Position numbers and translations under genes: made by a program
Notes under the pieces: model-generated
What the model was told of the DNA's origin: nothing
Databases searched by the model: none
The model's input: only the letters and a program-made list of their open reading frames with translations
Shown here: positions 54,143 to 62,467 of the stretch, one piece after another
Position numbering within the stretch: position 1 is the stretch's first letter
Layout of the letters: each line of letters begins with the position of its first letter
Assembly: GCF_031180885.1 (NCBI RefSeq)
Contig: NZ_JAPSLK010000001.1
Location: forward strand, 89,104 to 153,103
Length of the DNA: 64,000 bases
Direction: 5' to 3'
Source of the DNA: Saccharothrix sp.
GTDB lineage: Bacteria > Actinomycetota > Actinomycetes > Mycobacteriales > Pseudonocardiaceae

Positions 54143-55681
54143 ATGGGTGGACGTGGGTCGCTGGCCCGCCAGCTGCTCGTGTGGCAACTGGTAGTGGTCG
54201 TGGCACTGCTGTGCGCGGTCGGCGTGCTGTCCGTCCTCCAGGCGGGGGCGAACTTCCGCACGACCGAGGGACGCCGGATGCTGTCCGTGGCCGAGGACAC
54301 CGCCGCGACGGCCGGGGTGCGGGCTTCGCTGGCCGACCCGCTGCGCCACTACGCCCTGGCCCCGTTCGCCACCACGGCGCAGAGCCTGTCCGGCGCGAGC
54401 TACGTGATCATCGCCGGCGCGGACCGCAAGGTCCTCACCTCACCGGACCCGAACCAGGTCGGCGAACCGCTCGAACTCGGCGACAGCACCGCCCTCCAGG
54501 GCCGGTCGTGGGTGGGCGAACTCGGCGGCGCGACCGTCGCGCACGTCCCGGTCATCGGCGACAACGGACAGGTCATCGGTCTGGTCGCCGCCGGGCAGCA
54601 GGCGCCGGGGTTCTGGGAGGGTGTGCTCGACTCGCCGGACAACGCGCTGCGCCTGCTCGGCGTGGCGCTGGTGATCGGCGTGGCCGGCTCGCTCCTGCTG
54701 GCCCGGCGGGTCAAGAACCAGACCCTGGGCCTGGAGCCGCACGAGATCACGGCCCTGGTCGAGTACCGCGAGGCGCTGCTGCACGGCATCAAGGAGGGCG
54801 TGGTGGCACTGGACCCGCAACACCGCGTCACCCTCGTCAACGACCACGCCCGCGAACTGCTCAACCTCCCCGAAGACGCCGTCGGCCGCTCGGTCGACGA
54901 CCTGGGCGTAGACGAACGCCTGCGCGACGTCCTGACCGGCCGCGTCACCGGAGCCGACCAGGTGGCGCTGGGCGAGGGCCGGGTCCTCACACTGAACCGC
55001 ATGCCCCTCGACGTGCACGGCTCGGTCGTCACCCTCCGCGACCGCACCGAACTGAGGACCCTCCAGGACGAGCTCGACGCGAGCCGCCACGCCACGGACA
55101 CCCTCCGCGCCCAGGCCCACGAGTTCAGCAACCGCCTGCACACCATCGCCGGCCTGGTGGAACTCGGCGAGTACGACGAGGTCCGCGGGTTCATCAACCG
55201 GATCAGCAGCGCGCAGGGCCGTTGGCGCGCGGAGGTGTCCTCCCGCATCGCCGACCCGGCCGTCGCCGCGCTCCTGATCGCCAAGTCGAGCCTCGCGGCG
55301 GAACGCGGCATCGGCCTGCGCCTCGACCCGGCCAGCGAGCTGTCCACTGTGGACGAGGTGCTGTCGACGGACCTGGTGCTGGTGTTGGGGAACCTCGTCG
55401 ACAACGCGCTGGACGCGCTGAACGAACAGGGCTGGATCGAGGTGTCCGTACGCCAGGTGGAGGGCGAAGTCCTCGTGGTGGTGCGAGATTCGGGTCCGGG
55501 CGTCGCGCCGGAACTGGCCGAGGAGGTGTTCCGCCACGGCTTCACCACCAAGGCGGCGGAACAGGGCTCCCGGGGGCTGGGCCTGGCGCTGATCCGGCAG
55601 ACCTGCTTGCGGCGCGGCGGTTCCGTCCGCGTCGACGGCGCCGTGTTCACCGCGCGGCTGCCCGTGGAGGTGGCGCTGTGA
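54143..55681 (+). CDS. CitA/DcuS-type sensor histidine kinase
   Basis: A 512-residue membrane kinase. The start ATG 54143 follows GGAGG by 5 bp. TM1 is LVVVVALLCAVGVLSVL, then an extracellular PAS-like sensor (~45-175: YVIIAGADRKVLTSPDPNQVGEPL) and TM2 (LRLLGVALVIGVAGSLLLA). A cytoplasmic PAS has GIKEGVVALDPQHRVTLVNDHAREL. The kinase core has AHEFSNRLHTIAGL with His 326, N-box LGNLVDNALDAL and G-boxes DSGPGVAPE and GLGLALI. Carboxylate sensing is known for the family, and the divergent tct genes are the likely target. It overlaps the regulator by 4 bp. Confidence 0.92.
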   Translation: MGGRGSLARQLLVWQLVVVVALLCAVGVLSVLQAGANFRTTEGRRMLSVAEDTAATAGVRASLADPLRHYALAPFATTAQSLSGASYVIIAGADRKVLTSPDPNQVGEPLELGDSTALQGRSWVGELGGATVAHVPVIGDNGQVIGLVAAGQQAPGFWEGVLDSPDNALRLLGVALVIGVAGSLLLARRVKNQTLGLEPHEITALVEYREALLHGIKEGVVALDPQHRVTLVNDHARELLNLPEDAVGRSVDDLGVDERLRDVLTGRVTGADQVALGEGRVLTLNRMPLDVHGSVVTLRDRTELRTLQDELDASRHATDTLRAQAHEFSNRLHTIAGLVELGEYDEVRGFINRISSAQGRWRAEVSSRIADPAVAALLIAKSSLAAERGIGLRLDPASELSTVDEVLSTDLVLVLGNLVDNALDALNEQGWIEVSVRQVEGEVLVVVRDSGPGVAPELAEEVFRHGFTTKAAEQGSRGLGLALIRQTCLRRGGSVRVDGAVFTARLPVEVAL

Positions 55682-56346
55682 TCAGGGTTCTGGTGGTGGA
55701 CGACGACTTCATGGTCGCGAAGGTCCACAGTGGATACGTGTCGCGGACACCGGGCTTCGAGGTCGTCGGTGTCGCGCACACCGGCACGGACGCGTTGAGG
55801 CTGGTCCGCGAACTGCGCCCCGACCTGGTCCTGCTGGACATCTACCTCCCTGACCTGGACGGCCTGGGCGTGCTGCGGGAGCTTCGGTCCGGGCCGGACG
55901 AGGTCGACGTCATCGTGATCACGGCGGCGACGGACGTCGACACGGTCCGCAGCGCCATGCGCGGCGGCGTCCTCCACTACCTGATCAAACCGTTCGAGTA
56001 CGCGGCCCTGCGCGACCAGTTGGCCCACTTCGCCGCGCTGGACCGCCGGCTGGACCAACTGGCGTCGGCCGGCCAGGCGGACGTGGACCAGGTGTTCGGG
56101 GCCCGTCCGACATCGTCGGCCCGCCTGCCCAAGGGCCTGAGTTCGCCGACCGCGGCGCTGGTGGAGCGGGTGTTGCGGGAGCGGCCCGGCGGGGTGTCGG
56201 CCACGGAGTGCGCGGAGGCGACGGAACTGGCCCGCGTGTCGGCACGGCGGTACTTGGAGCACTTCGTGGCCATCGGAAAGGCCGAGGTGCGCCTGCGGTA
56301 CGGGGGAACGGGCAGGCCGGAACGCCAGTACTTCTGGCTCGACTGA
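55678..56346 (+). CDS. CitB/DcuR-type response regulator
   Basis: A 222-residue regulator. The receiver has acidic residues VVDDDF, phospho-acceptor Asp 54 (VLLDIYLPDLDGLG), Thr in ITAATD and Lys in LIKPFEY. After a linker, a C-terminal helix-turn-helix (VSATECAEATELARVSARRYLEHFVAIGKAEVRLRYGGTGRPERQYFWL) is of the DcuR/CitB type. It is coupled to the kinase (GTGA overlap). The pair probably switches on tctCBA. Confidence 0.92.
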   Translation: MIRVLVVDDDFMVAKVHSGYVSRTPGFEVVGVAHTGTDALRLVRELRPDLVLLDIYLPDLDGLGVLRELRSGPDEVDVIVITAATDVDTVRSAMRGGVLHYLIKPFEYAALRDQLAHFAALDRRLDQLASAGQADVDQVFGARPTSSARLPKGLSSPTAALVERVLRERPGGVSATECAEATELARVSARRYLEHFVAIGKAEVRLRYGGTGRPERQYFWLD

Positions 56347-56360
56347 CACCCGCTGGAGGC

Positions 56361-56786
56361 CTAGTCCCAGCGGCCGGTGCGGCCCTGCTTCGTCTGCGCC
56401 CGGCGCTTCTTCTCCGCGATCCGGCGCTCCTGCGAGCCCTTGGTCGGCTTGGTGGGCCGCCGCTTGGGCGGCGGGGGCGCGGCCGCGTCCCGCAGCAGCC
56501 GGACCAGCCGCTCCCGTGCCGCCTGCCGGTTCTTCAGCTGGGTCCGGTGTTCGCTCGCCGCGATGGTCAGCACGCCGTCCACCAGCCGGTTGTCGAGGCG
56601 GGCCAGCATCCGGGCCCGCAGGTGCTCGGGAACCGCCGGCGAGGACGCCAGGTCGAACGACAGCTCGACCCGGCTGTCCGCCGTGTTCACGCCCTGGCCG
56701 CCGGGGCCGGAGGACCTGGAGAAGCGTTCGCTCAGCTCGGCCGCCGGCACCACCAGCGTCCGCGTCACCACCAGGTCCTCGGCCAC
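56361..56786 (-). CDS. arfB: Peptidyl-tRNA hydrolase ArfB (ribosome rescue)
   Basis: A 141-residue class I release-factor-like protein that frees stalled ribosomes. The catalytic GGQ is at residues 29-31 (SSGPGGQGVNTADSRVEL). The basic tail (KRRPTKPTKGSQERRIAEKKRRAQTKQGRTGRWD) is the part that enters the empty mRNA channel. GTG start at 56786. It is a single gene between the response regulator and the sigma-factor pair. Confidence 0.93.
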   Translation of the reverse strand: MAEDLVVTRTLVVPAAELSERFSRSSGPGGQGVNTADSRVELSFDLASSPAVPEHLRARMLARLDNRLVDGVLTIAASEHRTQLKNRQAARERLVRLLRDAAAPPPPKRRPTKPTKGSQERRIAEKKRRAQTKQGRTGRWD

Positions 56787-56796
56787 GCGACCAAGG

Positions 56797-57600
56797 TTAG
56801 AACGTCAGGCCGGGGATCGCCGCCAGCTTTACCGCCTGCTCGGCGGTCAGCGGCCGTTCGCCGTTGCCCACGGTCTTGTCACTGCTGTTCGACACCTGGA
56901 CGTGCACCCGGCCGCCCGGGATGGCGACGTCCACCAGCAGCAGCCTGATGCCGTTGAACTCGCTGGTGCTGACGAACACCTCCCGGCCGTCGGGCTGCCG
57001 GACCACCTCGCACCCAGGGTCGCACGTCGGCGCGGCACCGGGCGAGAGGTAGATCAGCACCATGCCCTTCCCGGCCGGCGTGGTCACGTCGGTGACGACG
57101 CGGTACTCGTTGCCCGAGGCCTGGAACTCCCACGGCGGCAGCGGGTCCCGGGGGATCGGCTTGGCCTGGGCGTCGGCCGGGATCGCGCCCGAGGACGCGA
57201 GCAGCGCGGTGAGCTGCCGGGCGCGTTCCTCGGTCACCGGCCGCGGCGGTTCCGGGCGGGGCATGGACGGCACCTCCGCGCCCGGCTTGGTGGTCACCGT
57301 GTCCTGCGGTGGCACGTTGGCCGTGGACGACGCGGGCGGAGCGGTGGTGGTGGTCAGGGTGGTCGACGGCGGAGAAGCCGCGACCTCCACCGAGCCGGTG
57401 GAGCCCCCGCTCGACCCTCCGCTGGACCCGAGCATGGCGGGCACGCACACCGCCGTGACGGTCGCGAGCACGGCGACGCCGGTCGCGGCGCGGCGCACGG
57501 TCACCCGGCGCTTGCCCGCCTTCACGATCTTCGGCACGTCGAGGGTGAGCGGCGGCTCGCCGTCGAACGCGGTTTCCAGGGTCTGCTTGATGTCGGTCAT
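56797..57600 (-). CDS. Membrane-anchored partner of an ECF sigma factor
   Basis: A 267-residue protein overlapping the sigma gene by 4 bp. The N-terminal ~40 residues are cytoplasmic (MTDIKQTLETAFDGEPPLTLDVPKIVKAGKRR), then one membrane helix (AATGVAVLATVTAVCVPAML), a Ser/Thr/Pro-rich linker and an extracellular domain (EYRVVTDVTTPAGKGMVLIYL, CDPGCEVVRQPDGREVFV, HVQVSNSS). Such genes after SigE-type ECF factors are often anti-sigma or stress-sensing proteins. A zinc anti-sigma motif (HxxxCxxC) is not present, so that role is only suggested by position. Confidence 0.65.
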   Translation of the reverse strand: MTDIKQTLETAFDGEPPLTLDVPKIVKAGKRRVTVRRAATGVAVLATVTAVCVPAMLGSSGGSSGGSTGSVEVAASPPSTTLTTTTAPPASSTANVPPQDTVTTKPGAEVPSMPRPEPPRPVTEERARQLTALLASSGAIPADAQAKPIPRDPLPPWEFQASGNEYRVVTDVTTPAGKGMVLIYLSPGAAPTCDPGCEVVRQPDGREVFVSTSEFNGIRLLLVDVAIPGGRVHVQVSNSSDKTVGNGERPLTAEQAVKLAAIPGLTF

Positions 57601-58091
57601 CGCTGCTCCTCGAAGACGTGGCGGCCGAGAAGTTCCCGCAGCGCGGCCAAACCCTTCGCCGCCTGGCTCTTCACGGTGCCCTCGGACCGACCGAGGAGGC
57701 GGGCGGTCTCGGTGATGCTCAGGTCCTCCCAGTACCGCAGGACCACGACGGCGCGCTGCCCCTTCGGCAGGGCCGCCAGCGCCTCCCGGACGTCCAGGTC
57801 GGCGGGACCGGCGCCGGGCACGGGTGTGTCCGGCAGCCGCTCCACGACCGTCTCCCGGCTGCGGAACCCGCGCCGCGACTCGTCGATGGCCGCGCGGACC
57901 AGGGTCTTCCGCGCGTACGCGTCCAGCCCGCCGTCGCGGCGGACCCGGGGCCACGCCACGTACAGCTTGGTCAACGCGGTCTGCACCAGGTCCTCGGCCC
58001 GGTGCCAGTCGCCGCACAGCAGGTACGCGGTCCGCCGCAGCACCAGCGCGCGGGCTGCGACGAACTCGGCGAACTCGCGGTCGCGTTCCAC
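57597..58091 (-). CDS. ECF sigma factor (SigE-type)
   Basis: A 164-residue sigma-70 family factor. Region 2 has FAEFVAARALVLRRTAYLLCGDWHRAEDLVQTALTKLYVAW; region 4 has ALAALPKGQRAVVVLRYWEDLSITETARLLGRSEGTVKSQAAKGLAALRELLG. The LLCGDWHRAEDLVQ core is typical of the actinobacterial SigE group (ECF50-like). GTG start at 58091. It is followed, overlapping, by a membrane protein that may control it. The target promoters are unknown. Confidence 0.9.
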   Translation of the reverse strand: MERDREFAEFVAARALVLRRTAYLLCGDWHRAEDLVQTALTKLYVAWPRVRRDGGLDAYARKTLVRAAIDESRRGFRSRETVVERLPDTPVPGAGPADLDVREALAALPKGQRAVVVLRYWEDLSITETARLLGRSEGTVKSQAAKGLAALRELLGRHVFEEQR

Positions 58092-58144
58092 TCGCCCTCC
58101 CTCGGTCGCCGGTCAATACGGGACCGGGACGGCGCGGGGTTGCC

Positions 58145-58831
58145 TCACGAGTCGAACGACATCCCGGCGTCCACGTCCAGCTCGACGCGGTCACAGCCCC
58201 CGCCCGGGCCGCGTTCGGCGGTGAACACGAACTCCCGGCCGCTGACCAGCGGGAACTCCACCCGGTCGGTCGGCTCGCCGGTGCCGACCGCCACCCCGTC
58301 CACGGTCACCCGCCACCGCACGTCCGCGTCGCAGCCCGGCTGGTGCACCGACAGCCGGCCGACACCGTCCCGCGGCCCCCGCCGGTCGACCCCGGCGAAC
58401 CGGGTCTCCACCTTCCCGCCCGCCGCCAGCTCGTAGCGGTACACCTGCTGGCACACGGTGGAGTCGTTGAGCTGGAAGCACTGGTCCACGGTCCGCGGCC
58501 GGTCACCGCCGACGACGTCGACCGCCACCCGGTCCGGCAGCAGCCGGCCGATGGCGAAGGCGGCGAGGATCAGCACCACCGCGGCCCCGGCCGCCGCGGT
58601 CACCGCCCGCAGCCGCTTCCGCAGCGCCGCGTCCCGTCGGCGCTCCTCCGCCTCGAACTCCGCCAGCAACTCCGGCTTGTCCGTGGCCAGCGCGACCACC
58701 TTGACGAAGTCGCGCGAGGACGCCTTGGCCGCGCGACCCGCCATGACCGCCGCGACCAGCGCGACCACCGCGCTGAAGATGCCCGCCAACCACGAGAAGC
58801 GCTCGATCGACTCCCACGACACCCGCACCAT
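58145..58831 (-). CDS. Two-span membrane protein of unknown function
   Basis: A 228-residue protein with an early membrane helix (WLAGIFSAVVALVAAVMAG), a charged cytoplasmic coiled-coil-like stretch (LLAEFEAEERRRDAALRKRLRAV) and a second helix (TAAAGAAVVLILAAFAIGRLL). A C-terminal extracytoplasmic domain carries four cysteines (QCFQLNDSTVCQQVYRYELAAGG, QPGCDADVRWRV, GGCDRVELDVDAG). I do not recognise the family. It lies 53 bp before the sigma gene in the same direction. Confidence 0.6.
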   Translation of the reverse strand: MVRVSWESIERFSWLAGIFSAVVALVAAVMAGRAAKASSRDFVKVVALATDKPELLAEFEAEERRRDAALRKRLRAVTAAAGAAVVLILAAFAIGRLLPDRVAVDVVGGDRPRTVDQCFQLNDSTVCQQVYRYELAAGGKVETRFAGVDRRGPRDGVGRLSVHQPGCDADVRWRVTVDGVAVGTGEPTDRVEFPLVSGREFVFTAERGPGGGCDRVELDVDAGMSFDS

Positions 58832-58866
58832 CCAACCGGACGGCGCGGGCGGTCATGAGCGTTTCC

Positions 58867-59943
58867 CTAGAACCTCGGGTGGTCGCCGACGAGCGCGGTC
58901 GCGCCGTCGTCGGACCGGGTCACCTCGCCGAGCACCCAGGCGGGCACGTGGCGGGCGGTCAGCACGGCCAGGGCGCGGTCGACGTCCTCCGGGGACACCA
59001 CGGCGACCATGCCGACGCCCATGTTGAACGTCTTCTCCATCTCCTCGCGCTCCACCCGGCCGCGCTGGGCGATCATCTGGAACACCGGCGCCGGCGTCCA
59101 GGTGCCGCGGTCCAGCGTGGCGTGCAGGCCCTCGGGCAGCACGCGGGCCAGGTTCGCCGCCAGGCCACCGCCGGTGACGTGCGCGAACGTCCGCACCTCG
59201 GCCTCGGCGGCCAGCGCCAGGCAGTCCTTGGCGTAGATCCGGGTCGGCTCCAGCATCTCCTCGCCGAGGGTGCGGCCGAACTCCTCCACGTGCCCGGACA
59301 GCGGCATGCGGGCGATGTCCAGCAGCACGTGCCGGGCCAGGGAGTACCCGTTCGAGTGCAACCCGGACGACCCCATCGCGATGACGACGTCGCCGTGCCG
59401 CACCCGATCCGGCCCGAGCATCCCGGACGCCTCGACGACGCCCACGCCGGTGCCGGAGATGTCGTAGTCGTTCTCGCCCATCAGACCGGGGTGCTCGGCG
59501 GTCTCGCCGCCCAGCAGCGCGCAGCCGGCCTGGACGCAGCCCTCCGCGATGCCCTTGACCAGCGCCGCGACCTTCTCCGGCACCACCTTGCCGATGGCGA
59601 TGTAGTCCTGCATGAACAGCGGTTCCGCGCCGCACACCACCAGGTCGTCCACGACCATGGCGACCAGGTCGATGCCGACGGTGTCGTGCTTGTCCAGCGC
59701 CTGGGCGACCGCGATCTTGGTGCCGACGCCGTCGGTGGACGACGCGAGCACCGGCTCCTTCCAGCGGTCCAGGCGCAGCTGGAACAGGCCCGCGAACCCG
59801 CCGATGCCGCCGAGCACCTCGGGCCGCTGCGCCTTCGCCGCCCACGGCTTGAGCTTCTCCACCGCCTCGTCACCTGCGGTGATGCTGACTCCGGCGGCGG
59901 CGTAAGTGGCCTTGGGGGTGTCGGTCACGTCACTGGCTCTCAT
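58867..59943 (-). CDS. purM: Phosphoribosylformylglycinamidine cyclo-ligase
   Basis: Closes FGAM to AIR with ATP in purine synthesis. The 358-residue protein has SSTDGVGTKIAVAQ, GIDLVAMVVDDLVVCGAEPLFMQDYIA, GCALLGGETAEHPGLM, GSSGLHSNGYSLAR, ITHVTGGG-like FAHVTGGGLAANLARVLP and MEKTFNMGVGMV. It lies 18 bp after purF in the same direction. In mycobacteria purM stands next to DUF3073 (Rv0810c), from which ~23 kb separates it here. Confidence 0.97.
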   Translation of the reverse strand: MRASDVTDTPKATYAAAGVSITAGDEAVEKLKPWAAKAQRPEVLGGIGGFAGLFQLRLDRWKEPVLASSTDGVGTKIAVAQALDKHDTVGIDLVAMVVDDLVVCGAEPLFMQDYIAIGKVVPEKVAALVKGIAEGCVQAGCALLGGETAEHPGLMGENDYDISGTGVGVVEASGMLGPDRVRHGDVVIAMGSSGLHSNGYSLARHVLLDIARMPLSGHVEEFGRTLGEEMLEPTRIYAKDCLALAAEAEVRTFAHVTGGGLAANLARVLPEGLHATLDRGTWTPAPVFQMIAQRGRVEREEMEKTFNMGVGMVAVVSPEDVDRALAVLTARHVPAWVLGEVTRSDDGATALVGDHPRF

Positions 59944-59961
59944 GTTGTGCGGGCAGGTCTG

Positions 59962-61482
59962 TCAGGGACGCCGCAAGGCGTCCTCGGCACCGTACCCGTT
60001 CGCCAGAACGGGAGCCGCCGAGCCCGCCACGCCCCGGATGCCCTCCAACAGGTGCTTGCCGATCAGGGCGTCCTCGGGCAGCGGGATGGGGTACTCGCCG
60101 TCGAAGCACGCCGAGCACAGCCGGGTGCGGGGCTGTTCGGTGGCCGCGACGAGCTGCTCCAGCGACACGTAGCCCAGCGAGTCGGACCCGATGGAGCGGC
60201 GGATGCCGTCGTCGTCGAGGCCGTTGGCGATCAGCTCGGCGCGGGAGGCGAAGTCGATGCCGTAGAAGCACGGCCACTTGACCGGCGGGGACGCGATCCG
60301 GACGTGCACCTCGACCGCGCCTGCCTCGCGCAGCATCCGGACCAGGGCGCGCTGCGTGTTGCCGCGCACGATCGAGTCGTCCACGACGACCAGGCGCTTG
60401 CCGCGGATGACGTCGCGCAGCGGGTTGAGCTTGAGCCGGATGCCCAGCTGCCGGATGGTCTGCGACGGCTGGATGAACGTGCGGCCCACGTAGGCGTTCT
60501 TGACCAGGCCGGACCCGTAGGGGATGCCGGAGGCCTGCGCGTAGCCGATCGCGGCGGGCGTGCCGGACTCGGGCACCGGGATGACCAGGTCGGCCTCCAC
60601 CGGGTGCTCCTGGGCGAGCCTGCGGCCGATCTCGACGCGGGTGGCGTGCACGGACCGGCCGGCGATCGTGGTGTCCGGGCGGGCCAGGTAGACGTACTCG
60701 AAGATGCAGCCCTTGGGCTCGGGGTTGGCGAACCGGGACGAGCGCAGGCCGTTCTCGTCGATCGCGATCAGCTCGCCGGGCTCGACCTCGCGGACGAACG
60801 AGGCGCCCACGATGTCCAGCGCCGCGGTCTCGCTGGCGACGACCCAGCCGCGCTCCAGCCGGCCCAGCACCAGCGGGCGCACGCCGTGCGGGTCACGCGC
60901 CGCGTACAGCGTGGACTCGTCGGAGAAGGCGAGGCAGAACGCGCCGCGCAGGGTCGGCAGCAGCTGCATGGCGGCCTGCTCGATGCCGATGTCCGCGGCC
61001 TGCGCCGCGAGCAGCCCGCACACCAGGTCCGAGTCGGTGGTCGCGCCGTGGCTGGTGTCCACGCCCAGCTCGCGGGCGCGGGCCAGCAGATCGGCGGTGT
61101 TCACCAGGTTGCCGTTGTGGCCCAGCGACAGGCCCGAGCCGGTGGCCGTGGTGCGGAAGGTGGGCTGGGCGTTCTCCCAGGTCGTGGAGCCGGTGGTGGA
61201 GTACCGGCAGTGGCCGACGGCGACGTGGCCGCGCAGGCTGGACAGCACCTGCTCGTCGAACACCTGGCTGACCAGGCCCAGGTCCTTGAACACGACGACC
61301 TGGCTGCCGTCGCCGACCGAGATGCCGGCGGCTTCCTGCCCGCGGTGCTGCAACGCGTACAGGCCGTAGTAGGTGAGTTTGGCGACCTCTTCACCGGGCG
61401 CCCAGACACCGAAGACCCCGCATTCCTCGCGGGGCTCCTGCTCGGTATCGGTGCGGCCGGCTGCTGACTGGTCGGTGACCAC
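59962..61482 (-). CDS. purF: Amidophosphoribosyltransferase
   Basis: Makes phosphoribosylamine from PRPP and glutamine, the first step of purine synthesis. The 506-residue precursor has an ~20-residue propeptide before the nucleophile Cys 21 (EECGVFG). The glutaminase half has GHCRYSTTG and GHNGNLVN; the PRPP loop is LVVVDDSIVRGNTQ. Fe-S cysteine motifs are likely (KWPCFYG, LCSACFDGEYP). GTG or ATG at 61482. A PHO-box-like repeat lies upstream. Confidence 0.97.
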   Translation of the reverse strand: MVTDQSAAGRTDTEQEPREECGVFGVWAPGEEVAKLTYYGLYALQHRGQEAAGISVGDGSQVVVFKDLGLVSQVFDEQVLSSLRGHVAVGHCRYSTTGSTTWENAQPTFRTTATGSGLSLGHNGNLVNTADLLARARELGVDTSHGATTDSDLVCGLLAAQAADIGIEQAAMQLLPTLRGAFCLAFSDESTLYAARDPHGVRPLVLGRLERGWVVASETAALDIVGASFVREVEPGELIAIDENGLRSSRFANPEPKGCIFEYVYLARPDTTIAGRSVHATRVEIGRRLAQEHPVEADLVIPVPESGTPAAIGYAQASGIPYGSGLVKNAYVGRTFIQPSQTIRQLGIRLKLNPLRDVIRGKRLVVVDDSIVRGNTQRALVRMLREAGAVEVHVRIASPPVKWPCFYGIDFASRAELIANGLDDDGIRRSIGSDSLGYVSLEQLVAATEQPRTRLCSACFDGEYPIPLPEDALIGKHLLEGIRGVAGSAAPVLANGYGAEDALRRP

Positions 61483-61521
61483 CGAGTGCTCCCTAGCGAC
61501 GCGGGCGGGGCTGCACGTCCG

Positions 61522-61546
61522 AGTGTAAGGCGAACGGGGGGTGAAC
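61522..61546 (-). promoter_or_regulatory. PHO-box-like repeat and -10 before purF
   Basis: On the minus strand GTTCACCCCCC (61536-61546) is followed directly by GTTCGCCTTAC (61525-61535), two units of 11 bp, and TACACT (61522-61527) forms a -10 element. The first 15 bases (GTTCACCCCCCGTTC) are identical to those of the pst operon site. The same bases are part of a small GGGGGTG/CACCCCC hairpin behind the MPI-like gene, so a terminator reading is also possible. Confidence 0.5.
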
Positions 61547-61588
61547 CACCCCCATCAGGACCCGTGGGACGTGAGCAAGCACACCCCG

Positions 61589-62317
61589 TCAGTCCAGCTT
61601 GATCACGCTGAGCACGCTCTGGTCACCGGTGGTCTTGAGCGGCAGCCGACCCCACAGGCCGTAGTGCACGATCTGCGCCTCGCCGGTGATCTGGAGGTCG
61701 GTCTCCTCCCCCGGCCACGCGGCCCGCAACTCCGGCACCACACCGGGTTCGAGGGTGACCACCCAGGCCTCGGGGACATCGGTGAGCTGGATGAACGCGG
61801 TGCCCTTGGCGGTCGGGGGGACGTCGGTGGCGTACTTGGCGGCCAGCAGGGTGCCCAGGGACTCCTCGATGCCGTCCACGGCGAAGTCGGTGTCGCCGCT
61901 GACCAGCTCGCGCAGGGCGGCTTGGGCGTCCCAACGGCGCAGGTCGAGTTCGTGGGCGATGCGGCGGTGCCAGACCCAGGCCAGGTCGGGCGAGGCGGGC
62001 GAGAACGTCCAGGCGGGGCGGTTGCCGGGGACGGCGGGCAGCACTTCGGCGGCCAGCGCGAGCTGCGCGTCCAGGTACTCCAGCGGCACGATGTCCTGCG
62101 GCACCGGGGGCAGGTTGAGCCGGACCGTGCTGCCGCTGCGCAGGTACTCGAGGGAGGTCTGGAGGAACCGCCCGACGTGCAGGGTCAGCTCGGTGAACGT
62201 CCAACCAGGGCAGCTCGGCACCTTGGCCTCCGGGTCGGCCTTCCCGACCGCCTCGCGGAACATCGCGGCCTGTTCGTCGAACTTCGCCGTCCACCGCTGC
62301 GGGTTCCAGCCAGCCAC
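61589..62317 (-). CDS. Mycothiol-dependent maleylpyruvate-isomerase-like protein
   Basis: A 242-residue DinB/MDMPI-fold protein with N-terminal MAGWNPQRWTAKFDEQAAMFREAV. The expected metal-ligand histidines lie in PGWTFTELTLHVGRF and WVWHRRIAHELDLRRWDAQ. A C-terminal SCP2-like part has GTAFIQLTDVPEAWVVTLEPG and DLQITGEAQIVHYGLWGRLPL. The family uses mycothiol as cofactor or substrate (isomerases, transferases). The Rv0807 relative has the same position next to purF. The true substrate is not known. Confidence 0.8.
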   Translation of the reverse strand: MAGWNPQRWTAKFDEQAAMFREAVGKADPEAKVPSCPGWTFTELTLHVGRFLQTSLEYLRSGSTVRLNLPPVPQDIVPLEYLDAQLALAAEVLPAVPGNRPAWTFSPASPDLAWVWHRRIAHELDLRRWDAQAALRELVSGDTDFAVDGIEESLGTLLAAKYATDVPPTAKGTAFIQLTDVPEAWVVTLEPGVVPELRAAWPGEETDLQITGEAQIVHYGLWGRLPLKTTGDQSVLSVIKLD

Positions 62318-62467
62318 TTGCGCCTCCCGGTGTTCCTGTCACGCCGCCTCCACCGACGCGGCCACGGCGGACATGGTTCCGCATTCCCGACTTCCGGGCG
62401 TGGGAACCGGGGATGATCGTGCTGCGTCGGACCGTCCAGCGGGTAGCGGCACGAAGGGTGGGGAACC

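Noticed and set aside
56797..57600. Zinc-binding anti-sigma factor (ZAS) call for the ECF partner
   Set aside because: The HxxxCxxC motif is missing, and the cytoplasmic part is short. Only the general partner role is kept.
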